64,000 bases of DNA from CAWCOU01 sp963797335 (GTDB lineage Bacteria; Pseudomonadota; Gammaproteobacteria; JAURND01): NCBI GenBank assembly GCA_963797335.1, contig CAWCOU010000006.1, positions 1,054,001 to 1,118,000 of the forward strand, given 5' to 3'. Of the stretch, positions 43,098-51,634 are shown one piece after another; position 1 is the stretch's first letter; each line of letters begins with the position of its first letter. Below the pieces are notes generated by a model. It was not told the DNA's origin and did no database searches. It saw only the letters and a list, made by a program, of their open reading frames with translations. The translations under genes and the position numbers were made by a program.

Positions 43098-43602
43098 TTT
43101 TACTTCCCTGCCTGATAAAATACGCTTTAATCTTTTCATTCGGAATACATACATTATTGAAACTCAAGTTTCCGTGATGCTTTTTTCTGGCACCATACCA
43201 TGGCCCATCCGGATCGTGGCTCCAATTTGAAAGTTGAATGCCTGTCACCTGGCGATGTGTTTCCCAAATTCTATCCAATAAGTCTCGTATTTCTTTGGAA
43301 TAACGCGCTTCGAAACGATTTATTTTGACGCGCCCAATTTCATCAAAAGAAAATTCTTCAATAACACTATTAATTGGTTTGAGGCTATGGTGTTTAAGCT
43401 CTTGATAAATAGAAGGAATGACTGGGCCATACTTCCATGCTTGAATTTCCTCATCGAACAGGGGTTTATTCAAAATAGCCAAACACCAACCCTGAGAAAT
43501 ATAGAGTAGCTTGAGCAACTTCATTAACGTCAGGCTATTATCCCCTTCCTTGATCGCTTTATGGATAAAGTAATTGGCAATTGCTTTAGCGGGATAAGAC
43601 AT
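43063..43602 (-). CDS. Panacea (DUF4065/SocA-like) domain antitoxin
   Basis: A 179-residue protein with the Panacea fold: YPAKAIANYFIHKAI, then the hallmark LMKLLKLLYISQGWCLAILN, PLFDEEIQAWKYGPVIPSIY and a C-terminal helical part with LLDRIWETHRQVTG and LSNWSHDPDGPW. Panacea proteins neutralise very diverse toxins (PanAT), and SocA acts as a proteolysis adaptor in Caulobacter. GGGAG is nine bases before the ATG at 43602. It is the first gene of the two-gene unit, and a palindrome overlapping a TTGACA lies about 100 bases upstream. Confidence 0.88.
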   Translation of the reverse strand: MSYPAKAIANYFIHKAIKEGDNSLTLMKLLKLLYISQGWCLAILNKPLFDEEIQAWKYGPVIPSIYQELKHHSLKPINSVIEEFSFDEIGRVKINRFEARYSKEIRDLLDRIWETHRQVTGIQLSNWSHDPDGPWYGARKKHHGNLSFNNVCIPNEKIKAYFIRQGSKNGRNEPRKNNT

Positions 43603-43703
43603 AATAAGGTTCTCCCATTAAAATATGGCAGAGATATTCATTTTCTCTCTTGATAGATATGAGTCATGATTTTTCATCTAGCCAAAAGAAATTAGGATTC
43701 ACA

Positions 43704-43717
43704 AATTGTCAACAATT
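43704..43717 (-). promoter_or_regulatory. Palindrome over a -35-like TTGACA, upstream of the Panacea gene
   Basis: AATTGT-CA-ACAATT is a perfect 6-bp inverted repeat. It contains TTGACA on the minus strand (43712-43707). Toxin-antitoxin operons are commonly autorepressed at such sites. A matching -10 at the correct distance is not clear, so the promoter itself is uncertain. Confidence 0.4.
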
Positions 43718-43806
43718 CTAAAGAACTTTTTTGAAATAGTATATACCGTAGTTCCGCAATCCTCGGAGCTGGGAGCGCAGGCGGCTCGTACTCCCAGGGA
43801 TATGTA

Positions 43807-45021
43807 CTAAATATTTAGAATCAATCGTGCCGGGTCTTCGAGGGCGTGTTTGATCGCTAATAAAAATGTCACGGAGTCGCGGCCGTCGATTAAACGATGG
43901 TCGTAGGAAAGAGCTAAGTACATCATGGGGCGGATTACGATTTGATCGTTTTCTACCACGGCGCGTTTGACGATATTGTGCATACCTAAAATAGCGGATT
44001 GGGGTGCATTGAGGATGGGAGTGGAGAGCATGGAGCCGAAAATGCCGCCGTTGGTGATGGTGAAGGTGCCGCCGGTCATTTCCTCCAGAGTTAATTTACC
44101 GTCACGCGCTTTACCGGCATAAGCAGAGATTTGTTTCTCGATGTCGGCCATGGTTAGACTATCGGCGTCACGTAAAACAGGTACCACTAAACCACGTTCT
44201 GTTGATACAGCAATACCGATATCGTAATAATTGTGATAAACCACGTCTTGGCCATCAATGGAGGCATTGACGACCGGCAACCGTTTTAAGGCATCAATGG
44301 CTGCTTTGACAAAAAAAGACATCATGCCTAATTTCACACCGTGTGCTTTTTCGAAAACATCTTTATAGCGGGCGCGTAAGTCCATCACCGGTTGCATATT
44401 GACTTCATTAAACGTGGTTAACATCGCCGCCTCGTGTTGAGCCGCTACCAAACGTTCGGCTATACGAGCGCGTAAGCGTGACATCGGAACTCGTTTATCT
44501 GAACGATTTTCATCGAGTGTCACGGTTTTCGTTTCGGCGGTTGATGCCGTAGCAGAGGGTTGTTTTTGCGCATGTGCTAAAACATCTTGCTGGGTGATAC
44601 GTCCTTCCTTACCGGTCCCTTTCACCTGGCTGACATCGACTTCATGCTCACCTGCCGCGCGGCGCACGCTGGGGCTAAGTGGCGCGTCTTTCTTTGGTTC
44701 ATGCGCTGCCGATTTTTGCGCGGGTGCTTCTTTCTTTTGCTCTGGCACTTTTGTTTTTTCAGCCGTCGCCTTGCCAGCTCCTGAAGCTGCGCCCAGTGTT
44801 CCTAATACCTCACTGGCGGTCACGGTTGAACCCACGGGTTTGAGTATTTTTTCTAGAATACCATCTTGCGGGGCCGGTACCTCCAGCATCACTTTGTCGG
44901 TTTCTAATTCCAGTAATGTTTCACCACGCAGCACCGAGTCTCCTTCGTTTTTATGCCATAAGGCAATGGTGGCATCAGCCACAGATTCGGGTAGGGCGGG
45001 AACTTTAACTTCAATACTCAT
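43807..45021 (-). CDS. sucB: Dihydrolipoyllysine succinyltransferase (E2 of 2-oxoglutarate dehydrogenase)
   Basis: A 404-residue E2. The lipoyl domain has ETDKVMLEVPAPQDG with the lipoylated Lys. An Ala/Lys/Pro-rich linker leads to the peripheral-subunit-binding domain (SPSVRRAAGEHEVDVSQVKG). The catalytic domain ends with LSYDHRLIDGRDSVTFL, including the active-site His. The ATG at 45021 has AAGGAA seven bases upstream; the longer open frame before it runs through a palindromic repeat. A 153-base gap separates it from sucA, more than usual for this pair. Confidence 0.96.
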   Translation of the reverse strand: MSIEVKVPALPESVADATIALWHKNEGDSVLRGETLLELETDKVMLEVPAPQDGILEKILKPVGSTVTASEVLGTLGAASGAGKATAEKTKVPEQKKEAPAQKSAAHEPKKDAPLSPSVRRAAGEHEVDVSQVKGTGKEGRITQQDVLAHAQKQPSATASTAETKTVTLDENRSDKRVPMSRLRARIAERLVAAQHEAAMLTTFNEVNMQPVMDLRARYKDVFEKAHGVKLGMMSFFVKAAIDALKRLPVVNASIDGQDVVYHNYYDIGIAVSTERGLVVPVLRDADSLTMADIEKQISAYAGKARDGKLTLEEMTGGTFTITNGGIFGSMLSTPILNAPQSAILGMHNIVKRAVVENDQIVIRPMMYLALSYDHRLIDGRDSVTFLLAIKHALEDPARLILNI

Positions 45022-45123
45022 GGGATTTTCCTTACATTTAAAGTGTACTTGCATGTCGCCCCGACGGAGATGCCAGAATCCAGCCTGCAGAGATGCAAAA
45101 CTTTCACGTCCTTGTGGCCTGGA

Positions 45124-45142
45124 TCCCGGCATCCTGCCGGGA
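45124..45142. repeat. REP-like palindrome between sucA and sucB
   Basis: TCCCGGC (45124-45130), loop ATCCT, GCCGGGA (45136-45142), flanked by CTGGA on the left and CGACG on the right. It is the inverse orientation of the copy at 1018-1037. It interrupts the sucAB transcript. Confidence 0.7.
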
Positions 45143-45174
45143 CGACGGGTCTATAATACGAAGTATGTAGTATC

Positions 45175-47985
45175 CTAAACCACACCTAACGCTTTGTTAA
45201 CCAATTCTTGCTGTTGCTTAACGTGTAATTTCTTGTAACCGGCAGCTGGTGAGGCAGATGAAGCTCTACCCACGTAATGCAGGGATTGCCCATCGGTTAA
45301 ACAAGCTTCCAGACGATGCCGCAATGTAAACCAGGCGCCTTGATTACGGGGTTCTTCCTGGCACCAAATAATTTCTTTGACATGGGAATAGGCTTCCAGT
45401 TGCTCTTTTACTTGCGCACGGGGAAATGGATACAGTTGCTCAATACGCACTAACGCAATGTGCTTGATCTGTTTAGCCTCACGTTCACTTAACAAATCGT
45501 AATACACTTTACCGCTGCATAAAATTAAGCGAGTTATTTTTTCCTTCGTCAGCTCCACCTCAGGAATCACGAGCTGAAATTCTTGTTCCTCCAAATCCCG
45601 TAGTGTCGAAACCGCCAGCTTATGGCGTAATAAGCTTTTCGGCGTCATGACGATGAGTGGCACACGATATAAACGTTTCACCTGACGACGTAACAAATGA
45701 AACATCTGTGCCGGTGTGCTAGGTACGCACACTTGCATGTTTTTTTCTGCGCACATTTGCAAAAAACGCTCTAAGCGTGCAGAGGTATGTTCGGGACCAT
45801 CACCTTCGTAACCGTGTGGCAACAATAAGGTCAGCCCACAGAGTGTGCCCCATTTTTGCCAGGCGGAGCTGATAAATTGATCGATGATAACCTGAGCACC
45901 ATTGGCAAAGTCACCGTATTGAGCTTCCCATATCACTAATGCTTTAGGGTCGGTGCTGGCATAGCCATACTCAAATCCCATCGCGCCTGTTTCTGATAAC
46001 AAGGAGTCATAAATTTGAAACGACGCTTGATGGTCGCTAATGTGTTGTAAGGGAGTATAACATTCCCCCGTTTTCTGATCGTGTAGCACGGCGTGACGAT
46101 GCGCAAAAGTGCCACGTCCACAATCTTCACCCGACATACGCACCGGATAACCTTCATCCAGCAGCGTCGCGTAAGCGAGCACCTCAGCATAGCCCCAATT
46201 TAAAGGCAATTCTCCCGCGGTCATTTTTGCTCGGCCAGCCAATACCAATGCCACTTGCCGCTGTAATTCAAAACCTGCCGGCAGTTCTTCCAGTTTTTTC
46301 GCCAAAGCTATTAATGTATGTTCACTGACAGAGGTATCGACCGGGGCGTCCCAAGACGAGTGCAAGTAAGGCTTCCAATTGGCTGCATACGTACGAGCCA
46401 AGCCATCCTCTAAGGTTTTAACGACGGCCTTACCTTCATCCAATTGTTGAAAATATGATTTTACCCACTCTTCCACTTCTTGCGCTGTACAGACTTTTTC
46501 GGCGATCAATTGTTCGGCATAGATTTCACGAGGCGTGGGGTGTTGTCGAATGAATTGATACATGAGGGGTTGGGTGGCCGCAGGTTCATCTGCTTCGTTA
46601 TGGCCCAGGCGGCGATAACAGATCAGATCCACAAATACATCTTTTTTAAACTGGTGTCGATATTCTGCGGCCAGGCGAGCAGCCCTAACCACTGCTTCTG
46701 GATCATCGCCATTGACGTGAAACACAGGTGCATCAATCAGGCGTGCCACATCAGAACAATAGAGACTGGAACGGGCATCGGCGGGATTTGCTACAGTAAA
46801 GCCGACCTGATTGTTAATAATCAAGTGCACCGATCCGCCAATTTGATAGGCATTGGTCTGTGACATGCTCAAGGTTTCCATGACCACTCCTTGGCCGATA
46901 ACGGAAGCATCGCCGTGCACCATGAAAGCCATTACGGCATTCTTATCCTCTGGGTTACGACGTTGTTGACGAGCAGATACGGATCCCATGAGTACCGGAC
47001 AAACAAATTCCAAATGGGAGGGATTAAACGCCAATGAAATATGTAAATCGCCGGCGGCTGTGCTGATATCTGCCGCTGTGCCTATGTGGTATTTCACATC
47101 GCCTGAAGTCAGGCCATAATCTTTGAGACCTTCAAACTCTTGGAATAATTCGGCAGACGGTTTACCGAAAACATTGATGAGAATATTTAATCGACCGCGA
47201 TGCGCCATCCCAACGACCACTTCTTTGACCCCATCTGCCGCAGCTTGTTCGTTCAAAGCATGTACAAAAGGAATGAAGCTATCGCCACCTTCTAATGAAA
47301 ATCGTTTTTGCCCGACGAAACGAGCCGCCAAATATTTTTCGAGGCCATCAGCAGCCACCAGTGATTTCAGAATAGCGCGCTTTTCTTCGGAAGTGAGGGT
47401 CGGGGGATTTTCAAAATGCTGTTGCAACCACTGCCTTTCTTCGGCATTTCGAATAAAACCGCACTCCATACTCAAGGTACCGCAATACCGTGCTTTTAGC
47501 GTTGCAAAAATGTCTTGTACCGTCGCCTGACCGCCAGCGACCAGATCTGTTTTATAGGTTTGGCTATCGGTCAGTGATAATTCGGGGTAGTTGGCGATGT
47601 CGAGTTGGGGGGCCGACACGGCAAACGGATTTACCTCCGCAGGCAAGGGATTGGTGTTGGCGAGTAAATACCCGTAGCGACGATACGCACACACTAATTT
47701 GTTGACCGCCGCCTGTCGTTGTTCATGACCCGCATCGCCAGATAAGGTAACCGTTCGGGTTTTTTTCTGATGCTGCTGTTGGAGTTGTTGGCGGATAGCG
47801 GCGTGAGAAACATCGGCCGTCGATTTGCCAGCTTCTCGGTTTAATTGTTGAAAATACAAACGCCATTCCGGGTTAACTGCCTGCGGATCTTTTAAAAATT
47901 GCTCGTAAAGATCCTCCAGATAGCTGGCATTTCCGCCTGACAAATACGAGGTTGCCAATTGATCTTGCATGGATGATTCGGACAT
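45175..47985 (-). CDS. sucA: 2-oxoglutarate dehydrogenase E1 component
   Basis: A 936-residue thiamine-diphosphate enzyme of the TCA cycle. The N-terminal E2-binding motif region is SYLEDLYEQFLKDPQAVNPEW. Further motifs are GMAHRGRLNILINVFGK, the TPP site HVNGDDPEAVVRAARLAAEY, and in the C-terminal domain EDCGRGTFAHRHAVLHDQ and LPHGYEGDGPEHTSARLERF. I chose the ATG at 47985 (MSESSMQDQ); 41 residues of open frame before it overlap sdhB. AGAGA precedes the start. It lies 20 bases after sdhB, so it belongs to the sdhCDAB-sucAB unit. Confidence 0.97.
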   Translation of the reverse strand: MSESSMQDQLATSYLSGGNASYLEDLYEQFLKDPQAVNPEWRLYFQQLNREAGKSTADVSHAAIRQQLQQQHQKKTRTVTLSGDAGHEQRQAAVNKLVCAYRRYGYLLANTNPLPAEVNPFAVSAPQLDIANYPELSLTDSQTYKTDLVAGGQATVQDIFATLKARYCGTLSMECGFIRNAEERQWLQQHFENPPTLTSEEKRAILKSLVAADGLEKYLAARFVGQKRFSLEGGDSFIPFVHALNEQAAADGVKEVVVGMAHRGRLNILINVFGKPSAELFQEFEGLKDYGLTSGDVKYHIGTAADISTAAGDLHISLAFNPSHLEFVCPVLMGSVSARQQRRNPEDKNAVMAFMVHGDASVIGQGVVMETLSMSQTNAYQIGGSVHLIINNQVGFTVANPADARSSLYCSDVARLIDAPVFHVNGDDPEAVVRAARLAAEYRHQFKKDVFVDLICYRRLGHNEADEPAATQPLMYQFIRQHPTPREIYAEQLIAEKVCTAQEVEEWVKSYFQQLDEGKAVVKTLEDGLARTYAANWKPYLHSSWDAPVDTSVSEHTLIALAKKLEELPAGFELQRQVALVLAGRAKMTAGELPLNWGYAEVLAYATLLDEGYPVRMSGEDCGRGTFAHRHAVLHDQKTGECYTPLQHISDHQASFQIYDSLLSETGAMGFEYGYASTDPKALVIWEAQYGDFANGAQVIIDQFISSAWQKWGTLCGLTLLLPHGYEGDGPEHTSARLERFLQMCAEKNMQVCVPSTPAQMFHLLRRQVKRLYRVPLIVMTPKSLLRHKLAVSTLRDLEEQEFQLVIPEVELTKEKITRLILCSGKVYYDLLSEREAKQIKHIALVRIEQLYPFPRAQVKEQLEAYSHVKEIIWCQEEPRNQGAWFTLRHRLEACLTDGQSLHYVGRASSASPAAGYKKLHVKQQQELVNKALGVV

Positions 47986-48005
47986 GAGTTTCTCTATCGA
48001 AAGTT

Positions 48006-48755
48006 TTATACTGATTCTTTTAACATTTCCTGACGAATATGGCCAATTGCTTTCGTGGGGTTCAGCTTTTTCGGACAGACATCCACACAGTTCATAATGC
48101 TGCGACATCGAAAAGCTTTGTAAGGACCTTCTAAATTAGCCAACCGTTTCTTCTTAAAATTATCTCGGCTGTCTGCAATAAAACGATACGCCCAGAGTAA
48201 GGCAGCCGGTCCTAAAAATTTATCGGGATTCCACCAATACGAGGGGCAGGAGCTGGAGCAGCACGCACACAAGATACATTCGTAAAGGCCGTCTAGTTTG
48301 TCGCGTTGGGCGATACTTTGCAGCCGTTCTTTTTCAGGAGGTTGCTCGCTGTTTTGTAGATAGGGCTGGGCTTTTTCGTATTGGGTAATAAATTGCGTCA
48401 TGTCGACAATTAAGTCGCGAATCACCGGAAATCCGGGCAATGGGCGCAAAACGATGCGTTTTTTGGCCAACGGTAAAAATGAGGTGACGCAGGCCAAACC
48501 ATTTTTACCATTGATGTTCATGCCATCGGAACCGCAGACCCCTTCGCTACACGAGCGTCGAAAACCCAGTGTAGGATCCTGCACTTTTAACGCTTCTAGT
48601 AGATCCAGCACCATCACGCCATGGCAGTCCACGCTGTTGACTTCGTAATCCTGCATATGCGGCTTTGCGTCAACTTCGGGGTTAAAGCGATAAATGGATA
48701 CCGATAATCGCTGATTTTTCACGGGGCTAACTTTATCAACAGTGGTGTCAGTCAT
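48006..48755 (-). CDS. sdhB: Succinate dehydrogenase iron-sulfur subunit
   Basis: A 249-residue subunit carrying three Fe-S clusters. The [2Fe-2S] motif is RRSCSEGVCGSDGMNING. The [4Fe-4S] motif is CILCACCSSSCPSYWWN and the third cluster is RSIMNCVDVCPKKLNPTKAI. Its ATG (48755) shares one base with the sdhA stop (TGATG), giving translational coupling. It passes electrons from the flavoprotein to ubiquinone. Confidence 0.97.
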   Translation of the reverse strand: MTDTTVDKVSPVKNQRLSVSIYRFNPEVDAKPHMQDYEVNSVDCHGVMVLDLLEALKVQDPTLGFRRSCSEGVCGSDGMNINGKNGLACVTSFLPLAKKRIVLRPLPGFPVIRDLIVDMTQFITQYEKAQPYLQNSEQPPEKERLQSIAQRDKLDGLYECILCACCSSSCPSYWWNPDKFLGPAALLWAYRFIADSRDNFKKKRLANLEGPYKAFRCRSIMNCVDVCPKKLNPTKAIGHIRQEMLKESV

Positions 48756-50515
48756 CAGTGTTCTCGCTCCTGTAAAGCAATCGGGGGAACTTCGTGCGGG
48801 GTACAATTAATCGGACGCGCACCCAGTCGACCATCCGCAAAATAAATGGAGTGTTTCAACCAATGGGCATCGTCGCGTTCGGGGTAATCCATGCGCGAAT
48901 GACCACCGCGGCTTTCCGTGCGGTTTTCGGCACATATGGCAGAGGCCAGTGCCACTTCCATCATATTATCTAATTCCAGCGCTTCGATACGTGCGGTGTT
49001 GAATACTTGGCTTTTATCGCGCAACACGGCGTGCGGCAGGCGTTCACGTAATTCTTGCAGTTTCTTCAGGCCGTCTTTCATGGGCGCGCCATCGCGAAAT
49101 ACCCCGAAATCTTCCTGCATGACTTTTCGCATGGCTTTGCGAAGTTCGTTAAGGTCTTCGCCTTGCTCGGAATGATCCCAGCGATGCAGGCGTTGCAAGG
49201 CGTGATCGATATCGTCTTTGCTTACCGACGGTAGTGGTAGACCGCTGGCTAAGGCTTCTTGGAGATGTAAACCGGCAGCGCGACCAAAAACGACAATATC
49301 CAGCAATGAATTGGCGCCTAAACGATTAGCACCGTGAACGGATACGCACGCGCATTCACCGGCTGCGTAAAGGCCGTTAATGACCTGATCTTGACCTTTC
49401 TCATCGACGGTGAGTACTTGGCCGTGAATATTGGTTGGAATACCACCCATTAAATAATGGCATGTCGGCACCACGGGAATCGGTTCCCGCGTCGCATCCA
49501 CTCCGGCAAACGTCATGGCCAACGTGGTAATCCCAGGCAAACGTTCTTGTAAAACATCAGCGCCCAGGTGGTCTAGCTTCAGTAACACATAGTCACCATT
49601 AGGACCAGCCCCGCGTCCTTCGCGTATTTCAATCATCGCCGAACGGGCGACGATGTCGCGACAAGAAAGGTCTTTGAGATGAGGAGCGTAACGTTCCATG
49701 AATCGTTCGCCATTCTTATTCAGTAGATAACCACCTTCACCGCGCGCTCCTTCGGTCACCAATACCCCGACTCCGGCAATGCCAGTGGGGTGGAATTGCC
49801 ACATTTCCATGTCTTGCAAAGGTAATCCGGCGCGGAGAGCCAATCCCAAACCATCGCCGGTACATGAGTAGGCATTAGTCGTGGTCTGGAAAATTCGACC
49901 GGCGCCCCCGGTAGCTAAAATCGTCGCACGGCTGCGTAGATACGCCACTTCACCCGTTTCAATGCAGATGGCGATAACGCCAGCAATGGTATTTTTATCG
50001 GCACGCACCAGGTCGACGGCGTACCATTCATTATAAAAATGCGTTTTGGCTTCGACGTTTTTTTGGAATAAGGTATGTAGCATGGCATGGCCGGTTCGGT
50101 CGGCCGCGCAACAGGTGCGGCGAGCTAACTCACCGCCGTAATGCAGGGTTTGGCCACCAAAAGAGCGCTGGTAAATATGGCCGGTTTCGGTACGAGAAAA
50201 CGGCAATCCCATGTGCTCTAGCTCAATGATGGTGGCAGGCGCTTCTCGGCACATGTATTCAATCGCATCTTGATCACCGAGAAAATCCGAGCCCATGACC
50301 GTATCGTACATATGCCAACGCCAGTCATCTTCGCCCATATTACCCAAGGCGGCGTTAATGCCACCTTGCGCTGCCACTGTATGCGACCGGGTTGGAAATA
50401 CTTTGGAAATCAGTGCTACTTTGCGGCCCGATTTGGCCAATTGCAGTGAAGCGCGCTGACCTGCACCGCCAGCGCCGATGATAATTGCATCAAAAACGTA
50501 TTCGGACACGCTCAT
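48755..50515 (-). CDS. sdhA: Succinate dehydrogenase flavoprotein subunit
   Basis: A 586-residue subunit with covalent FAD. The dinucleotide fold is AIIIGAGGAGQRASLQLAKSG. The FAD-linking His is in SHTVAAQGGINAALG. The substrate region is HPTGIAGVGVLVTEGARGEG, and the capping-domain arginine region includes RLGANSLLDIVVFGRAAG. Length matches the family. The start lies one base after the sdhD stop. Confidence 0.98.
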   Translation of the reverse strand: MSVSEYVFDAIIIGAGGAGQRASLQLAKSGRKVALISKVFPTRSHTVAAQGGINAALGNMGEDDWRWHMYDTVMGSDFLGDQDAIEYMCREAPATIIELEHMGLPFSRTETGHIYQRSFGGQTLHYGGELARRTCCAADRTGHAMLHTLFQKNVEAKTHFYNEWYAVDLVRADKNTIAGVIAICIETGEVAYLRSRATILATGGAGRIFQTTTNAYSCTGDGLGLALRAGLPLQDMEMWQFHPTGIAGVGVLVTEGARGEGGYLLNKNGERFMERYAPHLKDLSCRDIVARSAMIEIREGRGAGPNGDYVLLKLDHLGADVLQERLPGITTLAMTFAGVDATREPIPVVPTCHYLMGGIPTNIHGQVLTVDEKGQDQVINGLYAAGECACVSVHGANRLGANSLLDIVVFGRAAGLHLQEALASGLPLPSVSKDDIDHALQRLHRWDHSEQGEDLNELRKAMRKVMQEDFGVFRDGAPMKDGLKKLQELRERLPHAVLRDKSQVFNTARIEALELDNMMEVALASAICAENRTESRGGHSRMDYPERDDAHWLKHSIYFADGRLGARPINCTPHEVPPIALQEREH

Positions 50516-50863
50516 TTATAGTCCCCAGAAAATACTAATGCCCCAAACCAAATAACTGAGCAGCGCGATAACTACTAGTACTTGCAAAATCAGTCGCAGG
50601 CAATAACATTTTATATAATCGGTAAATACCGTCCATAGCCCAATCCACGTATGGTAAACCATGCTGAGTAACGCCAGGAAACTGAAGATGCGCATCACGT
50701 TTCCAGACAATAAGCCATGCCACTGGGCGTACGTCATCGGCGAATGGCAGATAAAATACCCAACCAGAAACAAAACATACAGGCCCAGAATAACGGCGCT
50801 GATCCGTTGTAGCAGCCAATCCCGCAAGCCATTGCCAGTCAAACTGGTGACACTCGTTACCAT
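50516..50863 (-). CDS. sdhD: Succinate dehydrogenase membrane anchor SdhD
   Basis: A 115-residue protein with three membrane helices (ISAVILGLYVLFLVGYFI, FSFLALLSMVYHTWIGLW, LVVIALLSYLVWGISIF). The heme-binding His and quinone-site region is MVYHTWIGLWTVFTDYIK. The ATG at 50863 has AGGAA upstream and overlaps the sdhC stop by 7 bases. Confidence 0.94.
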   Translation of the reverse strand: MVTSVTSLTGNGLRDWLLQRISAVILGLYVLFLVGYFICHSPMTYAQWHGLLSGNVMRIFSFLALLSMVYHTWIGLWTVFTDYIKCYCLRLILQVLVVIALLSYLVWGISIFWGL

Positions 50864-51231
50864 AACCAAATTCCTAGAATAATGACCACAATCGCCGATA
50901 GAAACATAACTAGATAGGCCGATATTCGGCCGCCCATCAATGACTCGCCAATACCTATGTCCATGAATAAATGCCGTATCCCGGCGATCAGATGGTAGAG
51001 TAGGGCACTGAGAACCACCCAGAGCAGAAACCGTAGTATCGGGTGGGAGAGGGTGTGATGAACGCTGTGAAATGAGTCTGGCGAGTGTAAGGATTGTGAT
51101 AATAAGGCCAGCAACAACGGCAATAGTAAAAATACAATAATGCCCGACATACGGTGCAAAATGGAGACTATACCCGGCAAAGGTAAACGAATCCGCAGAA
51201 GATTGAGATAAATCGGTCTAGATGATTTCAC
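50857..51231 (-). CDS. sdhC: Succinate dehydrogenase cytochrome b556 subunit
   Basis: A 124-residue anchor with the SdhC motif SRPIYLNLLRIRLPLPGIVS followed by ILHRMSGIIVFLLLPLLLAL and the heme His segment YHLIAGIRHLFMDIG. I chose the GTG at 51231 because it gives the family N-terminus and because a strong promoter (-10 at 51282-51277) lies inside any longer reading frame. The leader is then about 40 bases. First gene of the sdh-suc unit. Confidence 0.92.
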   Translation of the reverse strand: MKSSRPIYLNLLRIRLPLPGIVSILHRMSGIIVFLLLPLLLALLSQSLHSPDSFHSVHHTLSHPILRFLLWVVLSALLYHLIAGIRHLFMDIGIGESLMGGRISAYLVMFLSAIVVIILGIWLW

Positions 51232-51276
51232 GGCACTAATCCCGGCGTGGGTTAAGCAGAAGAAGGAATAGGGGTC

Positions 51277-51306
51277 ATTATAGTGCCGGAATCGGCAGAA
51301 TCTCAA
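51277..51306 (-). promoter_or_regulatory. Promoter of the sdhCDAB-sucAB unit
   Basis: On the minus strand TTGAGA (51306-51301), an 18-bp spacer and a perfect TATAAT (51282-51277). The start would be near 51270, about 40 bases before the sdhC GTG. The -35 overlaps the stop of the decayed toxin gene, so the promoter may have arisen from or been brought in with it. Confidence 0.65.
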
Positions 51307-51422
51307 TATTTACGTGACGAACAACAGGGGCGCCCAGCTTGGGCATGGGGATTACCGACTACAATAGAGTCACATATTTCGGCTCGATCTTGCTGGACTT
51401 CCGGCGTCCAGATAACCTTCAT
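51303..51422 (-). pseudogene. Decayed RelE/ParE-type toxin gene
   Basis: The ATG at 51422 opens MKVIWTPEVQQDRAEICDSI, close to the N-terminus common in the ParE/RelE toxin family (MKVxWTPEAxQDRxxIWDYI). The frame continues VVGNPHAQAGRPC and stops after 39 residues, against about 95 in intact members. NPHA and GRP normally lie tens of residues apart, which suggests an internal deletion. A further reading frame downstream (ILRFCRFRHYNDP) may be the shifted C-terminus. The start overlaps the antitoxin stop as ATGA, the usual TA junction. Confidence 0.6.
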
Positions 51423-51586
51423 TTCTGTTTTGCTACTCTGGCTCGCCTTGCAGCGAATCGGGCCTCTACCTCAGCATTGGACTGGCCCAAGCCCGCGCGC
51501 ATTGAAGAACGGCCAGCTTCTACCTTCCGCTGAAGGAATAGTTTGTATTCTCGCATTTGGCATTGGCGCTCTATAAATTCACGCAT
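51419..51586 (-). pseudogene. Truncated antitoxin gene of the ParE-like pair
   Basis: A 55-residue frame starting MREFIERQCQMREYKLFLQR and ending FAARRARVAKQK, with stop TGA overlapping the toxin ATG. The helical, Glu/Arg-rich C-terminal part (VEAGRSSMRAGLGQSNAEVE) looks like the toxin-binding half of an RHH antitoxin. The N-terminal DNA-binding ribbon is missing: in-frame stops lie just upstream of the ATG. It could still be translated, but autoregulation would be lost. Confidence 0.55.
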
Positions 51587-51634
51587 TTATTTCACCTACA
51601 ACCTGGGAAGAAGGCCGATGGATCTCTGGGATAT

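Noticed and set aside
51283..51576. Plus-strand 97-codon frame
   Set aside because: It lies antisense to the TA remnant, which explains the sequence better.
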